Part shown: piece by piece, positions 18,515 to 27,289 of the stretch | Numbering within the stretch: position 1 is the stretch's first letter | Layout of the letters: the number at the start of each line of letters is the position of its first letter | Assembly: GCA_013203245.1 (NCBI GenBank) | Contig: JABMOR010000117.1 | Coordinates: 1-34,858, forward strand | Length of the DNA stretch: 34,858 bases | Reading direction: 5' to 3' | From: Candidatus Nitrosopumilus sp. | GTDB taxonomy: Archaea > Thermoproteota > Nitrososphaeria > Nitrososphaerales > Nitrosopumilaceae | Made by a program: the position numbers and the translations under genes | The notes under the pieces: model-generated | The model's database searches: none | What the model was told of the DNA's origin: nothing | Seen by the model: only the letters and a program-made list of their open reading frames with translations

Positions 18515-19843
18515 ATGGAAAAGGAAACTATACTTAATGTGGGATTTGATGATACTGATTCTCCTAAAGGAATGTGTACAACCTTTCTTGCTTACAAAAT
18601 TGTTGATTCACTCCAAAAACAAAAAATAGAATTTTTGGATTTTCCACGATTAATTCGATTTAATCCTAATATTCCTTGGAAAACAAGGGGAAATGGAGCG
18701 GTTTCTTTTAAAATAAAGACAAAAGCTCCATCTAAAATAAAAAATCAAATAAAAAATCTTGTTTCAAAGTATTCTGATATTAAAAACGGTGCAAATCCTG
18801 GACTAGTATTTTTTGAAAGTGATACAATTCCAATTCAATTTACAAAATTTAGCAAATTAGCTTTATGGCAATTAATTAATCGAAATAATGCAAAAACATT
18901 TGCTAAAAGAAATAATCTTGAAATCTATTATCAGGGAAATGGTCAAGGGTTGGTTGGTGCAATAGGTGCAATAGGTTATGATTTTGATGATCATACATTA
19001 GAACTATTGAGTTATAGAAAAAAATCAAAGTTTGGAACAGAAAGAAAAATTTCTATTAAAAGTGTTAAAGACATGCAGGAGAAAACTTTTCCTAATACGT
19101 TTAATAGTTTTGATACTAAGAAAGGCAGAATTATGATTACTCCTCATGGACCAGATCCTGTTTTCTACGGTGTTAGAGGAGAAAATGTAGATTCTTTAGT
19201 TTATGCTACTAAAATTCTAAAAACAACTGAAAAATTAGATGGTTACATGATATTCAAATCTAATCAAGGAACTGGTGATCATTTAGAAAATGAATTAAAT
19301 TTTGAAAACATGAAACCTTATGCATCTGGAAAAATTTCTGGAGTAGTATCTAACATGCCAAAAATTGTAAAAGGAGGTCACGTGTTTTTTAAAATTATTT
19401 CAAAGAATCATGAATTTTGGTGTGGTGTTTACAAACCTACTGGCATGACTACAATTGCTTCACATTTGTTAAAAGGAGATGAAATTTGTGTGGGCGGAGG
19501 GGTGAGAAAAGCATCCAAAAATTTCCCTAGAATAATTAATTTAGAATTTGTTGATGTCATTTCACTTGTAAAAAATACCACACTATCAAATCCTGAATGC
19601 AAAAAATGTAATAAAAAAATGAAATCTAAGGGTCTGAATCAAGGATTTCAGTGCATTCGTTGTGGAAAAAAATCTTCTAAAAAAATATCTACTGAAATTT
19701 CAAGAGAGATCAAAAAACAACTCTATCTTCCAATAATTTCTGCTCATAGACACCTAACTAGGCCATTACAGAGAATTGGAACAGTTAACAAATCATCAAA
19801 ATTTGATAAATCCATTTCATGGTTTTGTGTTTATGGAAAATAA
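18515..19843 (+). CDS. tiaS: tRNA(Ile2) 2-agmatinylcytidine synthetase TiaS
   Basis: VGFDDTDSPKGMCTTFLAYKIV, ARCH-type YQGNGQGLVGAIGAIG, FKSNQGTGDHLE, C-terminal zinc ribbon. Confidence 0.95.
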   Translation: MEKETILNVGFDDTDSPKGMCTTFLAYKIVDSLQKQKIEFLDFPRLIRFNPNIPWKTRGNGAVSFKIKTKAPSKIKNQIKNLVSKYSDIKNGANPGLVFFESDTIPIQFTKFSKLALWQLINRNNAKTFAKRNNLEIYYQGNGQGLVGAIGAIGYDFDDHTLELLSYRKKSKFGTERKISIKSVKDMQEKTFPNTFNSFDTKKGRIMITPHGPDPVFYGVRGENVDSLVYATKILKTTEKLDGYMIFKSNQGTGDHLENELNFENMKPYASGKISGVVSNMPKIVKGGHVFFKIISKNHEFWCGVYKPTGMTTIASHLLKGDEICVGGGVRKASKNFPRIINLEFVDVISLVKNTTLSNPECKKCNKKMKSKGLNQGFQCIRCGKKSSKKISTEISREIKKQLYLPIISAHRHLTRPLQRIGTVNKSSKFDKSISWFCVYGK

Positions 19844-19844
19844 G

Positions 19845-19919
19845 TAGCGGGGAGTAGATTTGAACTACTGAACTGCGGGTTATGAGCCCGCCGGGATGAC
19901 CTGGCTTCCCCACCCCGCT
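19845..19919 (-). tRNA. Initiator tRNA-Met (CAU)
   Basis: Minus strand folds as a complete intronless cloverleaf AGCGGGG-TG-GGGA AGCCAGGTCA TCCC-G-GCGGG CTCATAA CCCGC-AGTTC-AGTAG TTCAAAT CTACT-CCCCGCT-A; anticodon CAT; GGG/CCC anticodon-stem pairs and A1-U72 acceptor identify it as initiator. 3' CCA not encoded. Confidence 0.95.
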
Positions 19920-19939
19920 GAAAATAAATGAAGTTGAGC

Positions 19940-19949
19940 CGTATATACG
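19940..19949. promoter_or_regulatory. Palindromic TATA box CGTATATACG between tRNA-iMet (-) and sugar dehydrogenase (+)
   Basis: Perfect 10-bp palindrome centred about 25 nt upstream of the tRNA 5' end (19919). Confidence 0.6.
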
Positions 19950-19962
19950 CTTTATCAAATTC

Positions 19963-21093
19963 TTGAAAGTAATTAATAGGATTTCAAGCCCTCATCTTTT
20001 CGTGGATAAAAAAATACAAATTGTTGTAATTGCTGTTGCTGTTGTATTTTCTGTGTTGGTTTTAACGTCTCCAACTGATCCAATTCCATTACCTGTTCCA
20101 AATTCAAATTCTGAAAATGATTTTGTAACTATTTTAGCTGAAAATCTCGATAAACCTCGTGCCATCGCTGTTTCAAATGATAGAGTTTTTGTTACTGAAA
20201 AAGATGGAACAATCAAAGTAATTCAAAACAACACTTTGTTAGAATCACCATTGGCAACATTGCGTAGTGCAGATGTCTTTGATGGTGGATTGTTAGGTAT
20301 TACATTACATCCAAATTTTTCTTCCAATCACTACATGTATGTATTTTTGACATATGATGAGGATGGAAATTTGTGGAATAAGATTTTAAGAATTACTGAA
20401 TCAGAAAATAAACTACAAAATGCAGAAGTTATTTTAGATAAAATTCCTGGTTCTTCATTTACAAATGGTGGTTTTATTAAATTTGGACCTGATGAAAAAT
20501 TGTATATCGGTACAGGTACCGTCTCTGATGCATCTCATCTGCCACAAGATCTTAATTCTTTGTCTGGAAAAATTTTAAGATTAAATGATGATGGTACTTT
20601 TCCTGATGATAATCCATTTCCTAATTCTCCAATCTATTCATTAGGACACAGAAATCCCCAAGGAATGACTTGGGATGATGATGGAAATATGTTTGTCGCA
20701 GAATCAGGACCCGAAAAAAATGATGAAATCAATCTAATTTTATCAGGAAAAAATTATGGTTGGCCTGAACAACAGTGCTCTGGCAATGAGGATTTTGAAG
20801 ATGCTATTCTTTGCTATGATCCAAGTATAGAACCTGGTGGCATCTTGTTTTATTCTGGGGATTCAATAGACTTTGAATCTTCATTCATTATGGCTTCTAT
20901 GAGGGCTGCAAATCTCTACCAATTGGATTTTGAAGAAGGATTGAGTTCACAAAAATCAATTCTTAGTGGTATAGGTCGTGTACGTGATGTAGTGCAAGGT
21001 CCTGATGGCAGTCTTTATGTAATTACTTCAAATACTGATGGAAAAGGATTTCCAGATAGTATGGATGATAAATTATTGAGGATATTGAAATAA
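19963..21093 (+). CDS. Membrane-anchored glucose/sorbosone dehydrogenase-like beta-propeller (PQQ-dependent sugar dehydrogenase family)
   Basis: LAENLDKPRAIAVSNDRVFVTEKDGTIKVI, GGLLGITLHPNFSSNHYMYVFLT, GHRNPQGMTWD, KNYGWP motifs; N-terminal TM. Start TTG 19963 or GTG 20002. Confidence 0.88.
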   Translation: MKVINRISSPHLFVDKKIQIVVIAVAVVFSVLVLTSPTDPIPLPVPNSNSENDFVTILAENLDKPRAIAVSNDRVFVTEKDGTIKVIQNNTLLESPLATLRSADVFDGGLLGITLHPNFSSNHYMYVFLTYDEDGNLWNKILRITESENKLQNAEVILDKIPGSSFTNGGFIKFGPDEKLYIGTGTVSDASHLPQDLNSLSGKILRLNDDGTFPDDNPFPNSPIYSLGHRNPQGMTWDDDGNMFVAESGPEKNDEINLILSGKNYGWPEQQCSGNEDFEDAILCYDPSIEPGGILFYSGDSIDFESSFIMASMRAANLYQLDFEEGLSSQKSILSGIGRVRDVVQGPDGSLYVITSNTDGKGFPDSMDDKLLRILK

Positions 21094-21094
21094 A

Positions 21095-22351
21095 ATGCCT
21101 GACTCATCAATTCCAAAATTCTTTGAAAAATCTAGAAAAGAAAGATTGGATGTTGTTGCCAATTTTGCAAATCTATCAAATGAGGAATTGGAAATTTTAC
21201 AAAATGACAATGGGGGAATTTCTTTTGATAAAGCCGATAAAATGGTTGAAAATGCAATTGGAACTTTTTCACTTCCATTAGGAATTGCTACAAACTTTAA
21301 GATTAACGGTAAAGATTACGTTGTCCCTATGGTAATTGAAGAACCATCAGTAATAGCTGCTGCATCAAAAGGAGCCAAAGTTGCACGAATTAAAGGAGGA
21401 TTCAAAGTTTCTGCTGATGAATCTTTTAGTATTGGTCAAATACAAATGTTAAATGTAGATATTCCATCTGCTATATCACAAATAAAAAATTCTACAAATG
21501 AAATTCTCCAACTAGCAAATTCAAAAAGCAATACTTTGTCTAAAATGGGCAAAGGTGCAAAAGAAATTTCATACAAAGAAGTTAATACACCTTCTGGAAA
21601 AATGCTAATCGTTGAATTACTTATTGATGTAGGTGATGCCATGGGTGCCAATATTACAAATACAATGTGCGAAGCTGTCTCTCCCTTAATTGAAAAAATT
21701 ACTGGCGGTAGAGCATTACTAAGAATACTATCTAATTATTCCACTAGAAGAATGGTTAAAGCCAAAGCAATATTTGAAAAAGAAGCTGTAGGCGGAGAGC
21801 AGATTGTTGATGATATTATTTCTGCATTTGAGTTTGCTGATAATGATGTGTACAGGGCTGTCACTCATAACAAAGGTATCATGAATGGAACTATAGCTGT
21901 TGCAAATGCAGTAGGTCAGGATAGTAGAGCGATAGAGGCTGCAGCAAACGCATATGCTGCACAAACTGGAAAATATCGCTCTTTAAGTAAATGGAGTAAG
22001 GACGATGAGGGAAATCTAGTTGGAACTCTAGAAATGCCGCTTTCTGTAGGAATTGTGGGCGGAATTGCAAATGTTCATCCAGTAGCCAAAGTCTGTACAA
22101 AAATTCTGGGAGCAACATCTGCACAAGAACTTGCATGTGTAATGACTGCCACAGGCTTGGCTCAAAATTATAGTGCAATTCGTGCTCTTACAACTGAAGG
22201 AATTCAAAAAGGACACATGCGTCTTCATGCAAGAAATTTAGCATCTGCTGCAGGTGCTAGACCTGATCAAATCGATGAAATTGTTCAAAAAATGATTGTA
22301 GAAAAGAAAATTTCACTTGATAGAGCTAAAGAATTACTTGAGCAAATTTAA
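21095..22351 (+). CDS. Hydroxymethylglutaryl-CoA reductase, class II type
   Basis: ENAIGTFSLPLGIATNF, VPMVIEEPSVIAAAS, DAMGANITNTMCEAVSPLIEKITGG, GTLEMPLSVGIVGG, GHMRLHARNLA, as in the Pseudomonas mevalonii-type enzyme. Confidence 0.93.
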   Translation: MPDSSIPKFFEKSRKERLDVVANFANLSNEELEILQNDNGGISFDKADKMVENAIGTFSLPLGIATNFKINGKDYVVPMVIEEPSVIAAASKGAKVARIKGGFKVSADESFSIGQIQMLNVDIPSAISQIKNSTNEILQLANSKSNTLSKMGKGAKEISYKEVNTPSGKMLIVELLIDVGDAMGANITNTMCEAVSPLIEKITGGRALLRILSNYSTRRMVKAKAIFEKEAVGGEQIVDDIISAFEFADNDVYRAVTHNKGIMNGTIAVANAVGQDSRAIEAAANAYAAQTGKYRSLSKWSKDDEGNLVGTLEMPLSVGIVGGIANVHPVAKVCTKILGATSAQELACVMTATGLAQNYSAIRALTTEGIQKGHMRLHARNLASAAGARPDQIDEIVQKMIVEKKISLDRAKELLEQI

Positions 22352-22359
22352 ACATGAGA

Positions 22360-22368
22360 TTATATACC
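22360..22368 (+). promoter_or_regulatory. TATA box (TTATATACC) of his operon
   Basis: Centred about 25 nt upstream of ATG 22389; supports leaderless HisG start at 22389 rather than TTG 22317. Confidence 0.6.
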
Positions 22369-22388
22369 TAAAAAGTGAAAAATTAAAA

Positions 22389-23366
22389 ATGTCTGAAGTA
22401 AAATTTGCTATTCCAAAAGGAAGTTTAGAAGAAGCTACTTTCAAACTATTAGAAAGATCATTTACTAAAGTAAATCGAAAAAACAGAACATATCGAGTAT
22501 ATCTAGATGATCCAAGCATTGTTGTCAAAATGCTTCGTCCTCAAGAAATTCCAACCCTAGTTGCAGAAGGACTGTATGATGTAGGAATTACTGGAAAGGA
22601 TTGGGTCCAGGAAACAAATTCTGATGTTGAACCTATCTTGGATTTAGAATATGGAAAAATTAGATTAGTAATTGCATTTCCTGACAAATATCACTACAAA
22701 AATCTTGATGAAATGATTGCAGATTATGCTAAAAAGAAGAAAACACTTAGAATTTCATCTGAATATCTTACAACAGCATCAAAATTTCTAAAACAATCAA
22801 AATCTTATAAAAAATATTATGGTTCTAAAGATCCACTAATTGTTACTCCCTGGGTTAGACTGGGAAATAACAAAAGTGTTCAAATTCATTTATCATTTGG
22901 TGCTACAGAAGCAAAGCCACCTGAGGATGTAGATGCAATTATGGATGTAACAGAAACTGGTACAACTTTAAAACAAAACAAACTCAAAATTGTAGATGAA
23001 GTTCTTACCTCAACTGCACATTTGATTGTGAATAAAAAATCATTAAAAGATCCTAAAAAACGTGAAAAAATATTTGACATTATAACTTTGATGAGAGGTG
23101 CAGTTCAAGGCAAGAAATTCTTACACATTTATCTAAATGTTGAAGAAAAAAATCTAAAAAAACTTTTGACACAGATGCCATCACTCAAAAAACCCACAAT
23201 CAGTCCACTAAGTGAGGAAGGATGGTTTGGTGTGAATACCGTAATTCAAAAAGAAGAATTCCACAAACTCATTCCTAAATTAAGGAAGATTGCTCAAGGC
23301 CTTGTAGTTCATGAACCTAAACAAATACTTGAACTTGAGGAGATAAAACGTGACGAAGAAAATTGA
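22389..23366 (+). CDS. hisG: ATP phosphoribosyltransferase, long form with C-terminal regulatory domain
   Basis: KFAIPKGSLEEATFKLL, VGITGKDWV, DVTETGTTLKQN; C-terminal HIYLNVEE...LPSL-like regulatory domain. ORF track start is TTG 22317. Confidence 0.95.
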   Translation: MSEVKFAIPKGSLEEATFKLLERSFTKVNRKNRTYRVYLDDPSIVVKMLRPQEIPTLVAEGLYDVGITGKDWVQETNSDVEPILDLEYGKIRLVIAFPDKYHYKNLDEMIADYAKKKKTLRISSEYLTTASKFLKQSKSYKKYYGSKDPLIVTPWVRLGNNKSVQIHLSFGATEAKPPEDVDAIMDVTETGTTLKQNKLKIVDEVLTSTAHLIVNKKSLKDPKKREKIFDIITLMRGAVQGKKFLHIYLNVEEKNLKKLLTQMPSLKKPTISPLSEEGWFGVNTVIQKEEFHKLIPKLRKIAQGLVVHEPKQILELEEIKRDEEN

Positions 23367-24637
23367 TGAGAATAATCAAAGTAACTAATGTTGAACAGTT
23401 TGCAGCTAAAATACTTCCAAAACAGCCTCAAAATAACAAAACTATAGTTGAATCGATTCTAAAAGATGTAAAAAAAAATGGCGATGTTGCAATTCGAAAA
23501 TATGAAAAAAAGTTTAGCAAAGCAAACATTTCTTCATTACGTTTAACTCAAAGTGAAATTAAAAATGCATATTCTAAAATATCAAAAAATGAACTTGCTG
23601 CATTACGATTAGCAAAAAATAGACTTGAAAAAACAGAATCTGTTGTTAAATCACTTTTAAAAAATAAAACAATTAATCATGATGGGGTAAAAATTTCAAA
23701 AAAATTCATTCCTATTCAGAGTGTAGGATGCTACATTCCTGGTGGATTAGCAAAATATCCAAGTTCTGCAATTATGTCTATAGTTCCAGCTAAAACTGCG
23801 GGAGTCAAAAGAATTGTAGTTGTATCTCCACCTAATTCTGATGGAAAGATCAATCCATTAACTATCGTTAGTGCTGATATTTGTGGTGCAAGTGAAATTT
23901 ACAAAACAGGGGGTGTGCAATCTATTGCAGCATTATCTTATGGAACAAAATCTATTCTTAAAGTTGATAAAATTGTAGGTCCCGGTGGTGCATTTGTTAC
24001 AACTGCTAAATTTATGATAAGTGATCAGACAGGAATTGATATGCTTGCAGGTCCAACTGAATTGGGAATAATTGCAGATAATTCAGCGAATTCAAAATTC
24101 ATTGCACTGGATTTAATTTCTCAAGCTGAGCACAGTACTGATACTTTTTGCTATTTAATTACAACATCGGAGAATCTTGCAAAGTCAGTGAACAAAATTG
24201 TTTCAGAATTAATTCCAAAGATTCAAAGAGGAAAAATTGCCCAATCTAGTCTAAAAAATAATGGATTTATTGGAATATGTAAAACTAATTCTGATATGAT
24301 AAAACTTGCAAATATTCTAGCTCCTGAACATTTACAAATAATGATGAAAAGTTCTGAATCTATATCCTCAAAAATTACTTCTTCAGGACTTGTTTTGATT
24401 GGAAACAACACTCCATCATCTGCAAGTGACTATATTCTAGGCTCAAATCACATTCTACCCACCAATGGATTTGGAAAAATCAGAGGCTCGTTATCTGTTT
24501 TGGACTTTATCAAAGTAAACACCCAAATTACATCATCAAAAAAATCATTATCAAAAATCTCAAAACATCTTGAAGTTTTGACTAATGCTGAAGGCCTTAC
24601 AAACCACTATGAGGCAGTAAGAGGTAGATTAAATTGA
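23363..24637 (+). CDS. hisD: Histidinol dehydrogenase
   Basis: VGCYIPGGLAKYPSSAIMSIVPAKTAGV, GPGGAFVTTAK, DLISQAEHSTDT, LGSNHILPTNGFGKIRGSLSVLDF. Confidence 0.97.
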   Translation: MMRIIKVTNVEQFAAKILPKQPQNNKTIVESILKDVKKNGDVAIRKYEKKFSKANISSLRLTQSEIKNAYSKISKNELAALRLAKNRLEKTESVVKSLLKNKTINHDGVKISKKFIPIQSVGCYIPGGLAKYPSSAIMSIVPAKTAGVKRIVVVSPPNSDGKINPLTIVSADICGASEIYKTGGVQSIAALSYGTKSILKVDKIVGPGGAFVTTAKFMISDQTGIDMLAGPTELGIIADNSANSKFIALDLISQAEHSTDTFCYLITTSENLAKSVNKIVSELIPKIQRGKIAQSSLKNNGFIGICKTNSDMIKLANILAPEHLQIMMKSSESISSKITSSGLVLIGNNTPSSASDYILGSNHILPTNGFGKIRGSLSVLDFIKVNTQITSSKKSLSKISKHLEVLTNAEGLTNHYEAVRGRLN

Positions 24638-25704
24638 ATAAAAACTGGTTTGAAGAAAAAATTAAAAAATTCAGTTCAATAGGTGGTTATCAAAAACCAG
24701 AACTTGTTGAAGATTCAATAAAACTTGACTCTAATGAAAATTATGTTATTCCAAAACAATTTCAAAATGATATAATTTCTTTTGCAAAAAAAAATTCTGA
24801 TATTAGAGAATATCCTCTAGGTGGAGTTGAAAGATTAATTGATACGATATCAAAATTCATTAAAATGCCTTCACCTATGATTGGTGTAGGTAACGGCTCT
24901 GATCAAATTTTAGATTTGATACTTTCAAATTTTGCATCAAAACAAACCAAAGTTCTCACATCTAATCCAACATTTGGATTTTTTGAAGAACGTTGTAAAC
25001 TATATAATATTCCATTAATTGCAATTCCTTTTTCTGATAATATGAAATTAAATATTAAGGATTTTCTAAAGGAATCTAAAAATGCGGATATTCTATACCT
25101 TGACTCTCCAAATAATCCTACTGGATTTCAATTTACAAAAAGTGAATTACAGAAACTTGTAAAATCTTTTACAGGTCTTGTCATAATTGATGAGGCGTAC
25201 GGGGAGTTTAGTGAATATTCTCTTTCAAGTATGGTCAAGACCCAAAATAATTTGATTGTTGTTCAAACTCTTTCAAAATCATTTGGATTGGCAGGATTAA
25301 GATTAGGTTATTTTATTGCAAGCAAAAAATTCACTGAAACTTTTATGAATGTTTTACAATATCCATACCCTGTTAGCACAATTACTATCGAATCTGGAAT
25401 CCACGCATTGGAAAAATCAAAACTAATGAAAGATACTATTGATAGTATCAAAACTGAAAGAAAAAGAATTATTGAAACTTTACAAACTTTTGATGCCTTT
25501 GAGGTCTTTGATTCCAAGGCTAATTTTGTGCTTTTTGATGCTCATGGTGCCTACAAACGTATCTACTCTGCACTTGCAGAACAAGGAATTTCAATTCGTA
25601 AACTAGGTAAAATTGGAAATCATGATGGATGTCTTAGAGTAACTATTGGAACAAAAGAAATGAACTCAAAATTCTTACTGGCTATTCGTGATTTACTGGG
25701 ATGA
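24634..25704 (+). CDS. hisC: Histidinol-phosphate aminotransferase
   Basis: KLDSNENYVIP, YPLGGVERL, GNGSDQILDLI, SPNNPTG, TLSKSFGLAGLRLGY. Confidence 0.96.
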   Translation: MNKNWFEEKIKKFSSIGGYQKPELVEDSIKLDSNENYVIPKQFQNDIISFAKKNSDIREYPLGGVERLIDTISKFIKMPSPMIGVGNGSDQILDLILSNFASKQTKVLTSNPTFGFFEERCKLYNIPLIAIPFSDNMKLNIKDFLKESKNADILYLDSPNNPTGFQFTKSELQKLVKSFTGLVIIDEAYGEFSEYSLSSMVKTQNNLIVVQTLSKSFGLAGLRLGYFIASKKFTETFMNVLQYPYPVSTITIESGIHALEKSKLMKDTIDSIKTERKRIIETLQTFDAFEVFDSKANFVLFDAHGAYKRIYSALAEQGISIRKLGKIGNHDGCLRVTIGTKEMNSKFLLAIRDLLG

Positions 25705-26675
25705 CTTTATCAAAACAATCTGAAGGAATCTATACAGATGATTCTAAAATTCAAATACTAAATAAAATAGATGCGATAATTTTTGATTGCGACGGGGTAT
25801 TAATTGATATTACAAAATCATATGATCTAGCAATAATAAAAACAACTCAATATGTTTTAGAAAATTTGGCAAAAATTAACTCTTCCATTAATGTTGATTT
25901 TAAAATTATTGATGGATTCAAATCTACTGGGGGATTTAATGATGAAGTTGATTTGACTTATGCTGCAATAATTTCACTTGTTGCAGCTAAAAAACTAGAA
26001 AAAGATCAAACTAGTTTTATTTTTGATGTTATCAAAAACTCTGATTCTAGTGGTATTATTTCTGTAGAAAAATACATTGAAAATCAAATCGATATTTCTG
26101 ATATTAAAAAACAGCTATCATATCCTGGAACTCATCATGATAATCCTCTCTATCAAATATTTGATCAGATTTTTTATGGGCCTGAATTATACAAAAAATT
26201 ATTCAACAATACTTCAAACTTTTCTGCTCCTGGATTGATTGAACAAGACGATGTAATTTTAAATGATATTTTATTTGAAAAATTGCAGAAAAAGTTTGAT
26301 TCAAAAATTGCCATGGTAACTGGAAGAGGAAAAGAATCTGTAAGTTATTCTTTAAAATCACTACTAACAAAATTCAATTTGGATAATTCTATGTTTCTTG
26401 AGGATGAACCACGTGAACTTGCAAAACCTAATCCTCAATCTCTTTTAAATTCAATTAATGGAATGAATTGTACTTCAACTCTTTATGTTGGAGATTCTAT
26501 GGAGGATTTTATTATGGCTAAAAGAACTACTAATTTAGGACATAACACTACATTTTGCGGAATTATAGGTACTAGTAAAAATCCACAAGAAAAATTAGAA
26601 CTATTTGAGAGAAATGATGCTATTTTGGTGTTGGATTCAATTAATCTACTACCAAAGGTATTAAATTTAGAATGA
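25701..26675 (+). CDS. HAD superfamily hydrolase, candidate histidinol-phosphatase
   Basis: HAD motif I IIFDCDGVLID, motif II MVTGR, motif III/IV KPNPQSLL...LYVGDSMEDFIMA; overlaps hisC by 4 nt within the his operon. Confidence 0.85.
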   Translation: MTLSKQSEGIYTDDSKIQILNKIDAIIFDCDGVLIDITKSYDLAIIKTTQYVLENLAKINSSINVDFKIIDGFKSTGGFNDEVDLTYAAIISLVAAKKLEKDQTSFIFDVIKNSDSSGIISVEKYIENQIDISDIKKQLSYPGTHHDNPLYQIFDQIFYGPELYKKLFNNTSNFSAPGLIEQDDVILNDILFEKLQKKFDSKIAMVTGRGKESVSYSLKSLLTKFNLDNSMFLEDEPRELAKPNPQSLLNSINGMNCTSTLYVGDSMEDFIMAKRTTNLGHNTTFCGIIGTSKNPQEKLELFERNDAILVLDSINLLPKVLNLE

Positions 26676-26692
26676 TGCAAATTACATAATCT

Positions 26693-27289
26693 GTGAGAAA
26701 AATGGCACCACGAAAAGCATCAATTAAACGAAATACAAAAGAAACAAGCGTTTCAGCATCTGTAAATCTTGATGGATCAGGAAAAACATCCATCAAAACT
26801 GGAATAAATTTTCTTGATCATTTGATTGTATCATTTGGAACACATGGTATGATGGATCTCAAAGTTGATGCAAAATCAAATGATGGTATAGAACACCATT
26901 TGATTGAAGACACTGCAATTACAATAGGACAAACAATTGACAAGGCACTAAGTTCTAGAAGTGGAATTACTAGATTTAGCTATGCTTCTGTTCCGATGGA
27001 CGAATCTCTTGCAGAGGCTTCAATTGATTTAGTGAAACGTCCGTTTTGGAAATTAACATTGTCTCTTAAACGTAATAAAATTGAAGATGTATCAAAAGAG
27101 GATCTTGAGCATTTCTTCCAGTCGTTACTACAAAATCTCAATAGTTGTATTCACCTCACTGTAAAGTATGGGGATAATGATCACCACAAAGTTGAGGCTG
27201 CCATAAAATCACTTGCTGTTGCGTTAAGATATGCGTCATCATTAGATAAAAAACAAAAAGGAATTCCAAGTACAAAAGGTTTAATGTAA
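26693..27289 (+). CDS. hisB: Imidazoleglycerol-phosphate dehydratase
   Basis: [58 protein letters not shown] 26702 is an alternative start. Confidence 0.96.
   Translation: MRKMAPRKASIKRNTKETSVSASVNLDGSGKTSIKTGINFLDHLIVSFGTHGMMDLKVDAKSNDGIEHHLIEDTAITIGQTIDKALSSRSGITRFSYASVPMDESLAEASIDLVKRPFWKLTLSLKRNKIEDVSKEDLEHFFQSLLQNLNSCIHLTVKYGDNDHHKVEAAIKSLAVALRYASSLDKKQKGIPSTKGLM

Noticed and set aside
18955-18980. Short tandem GGTGCAATAGGTGCAATAGG
   Set aside because: Encodes the conserved GAIGAIG segment of TiaS; not a mobile or regulatory repeat.
19845-19919. Possibility that the CAU tRNA is tRNA-Ile2, the TiaS substrate
   Set aside because: AGCGGGG acceptor stem, A1-U72 and three consecutive G-C pairs at the base of the anticodon loop are initiator features.
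21728-22228. Three overlapping minus-strand ORFs opposite HMG-CoA reductase
   Set aside because: Mutually overlapping in different frames, antisense to a conserved enzyme, low-complexity Cys/Leu/Ser-rich translations.
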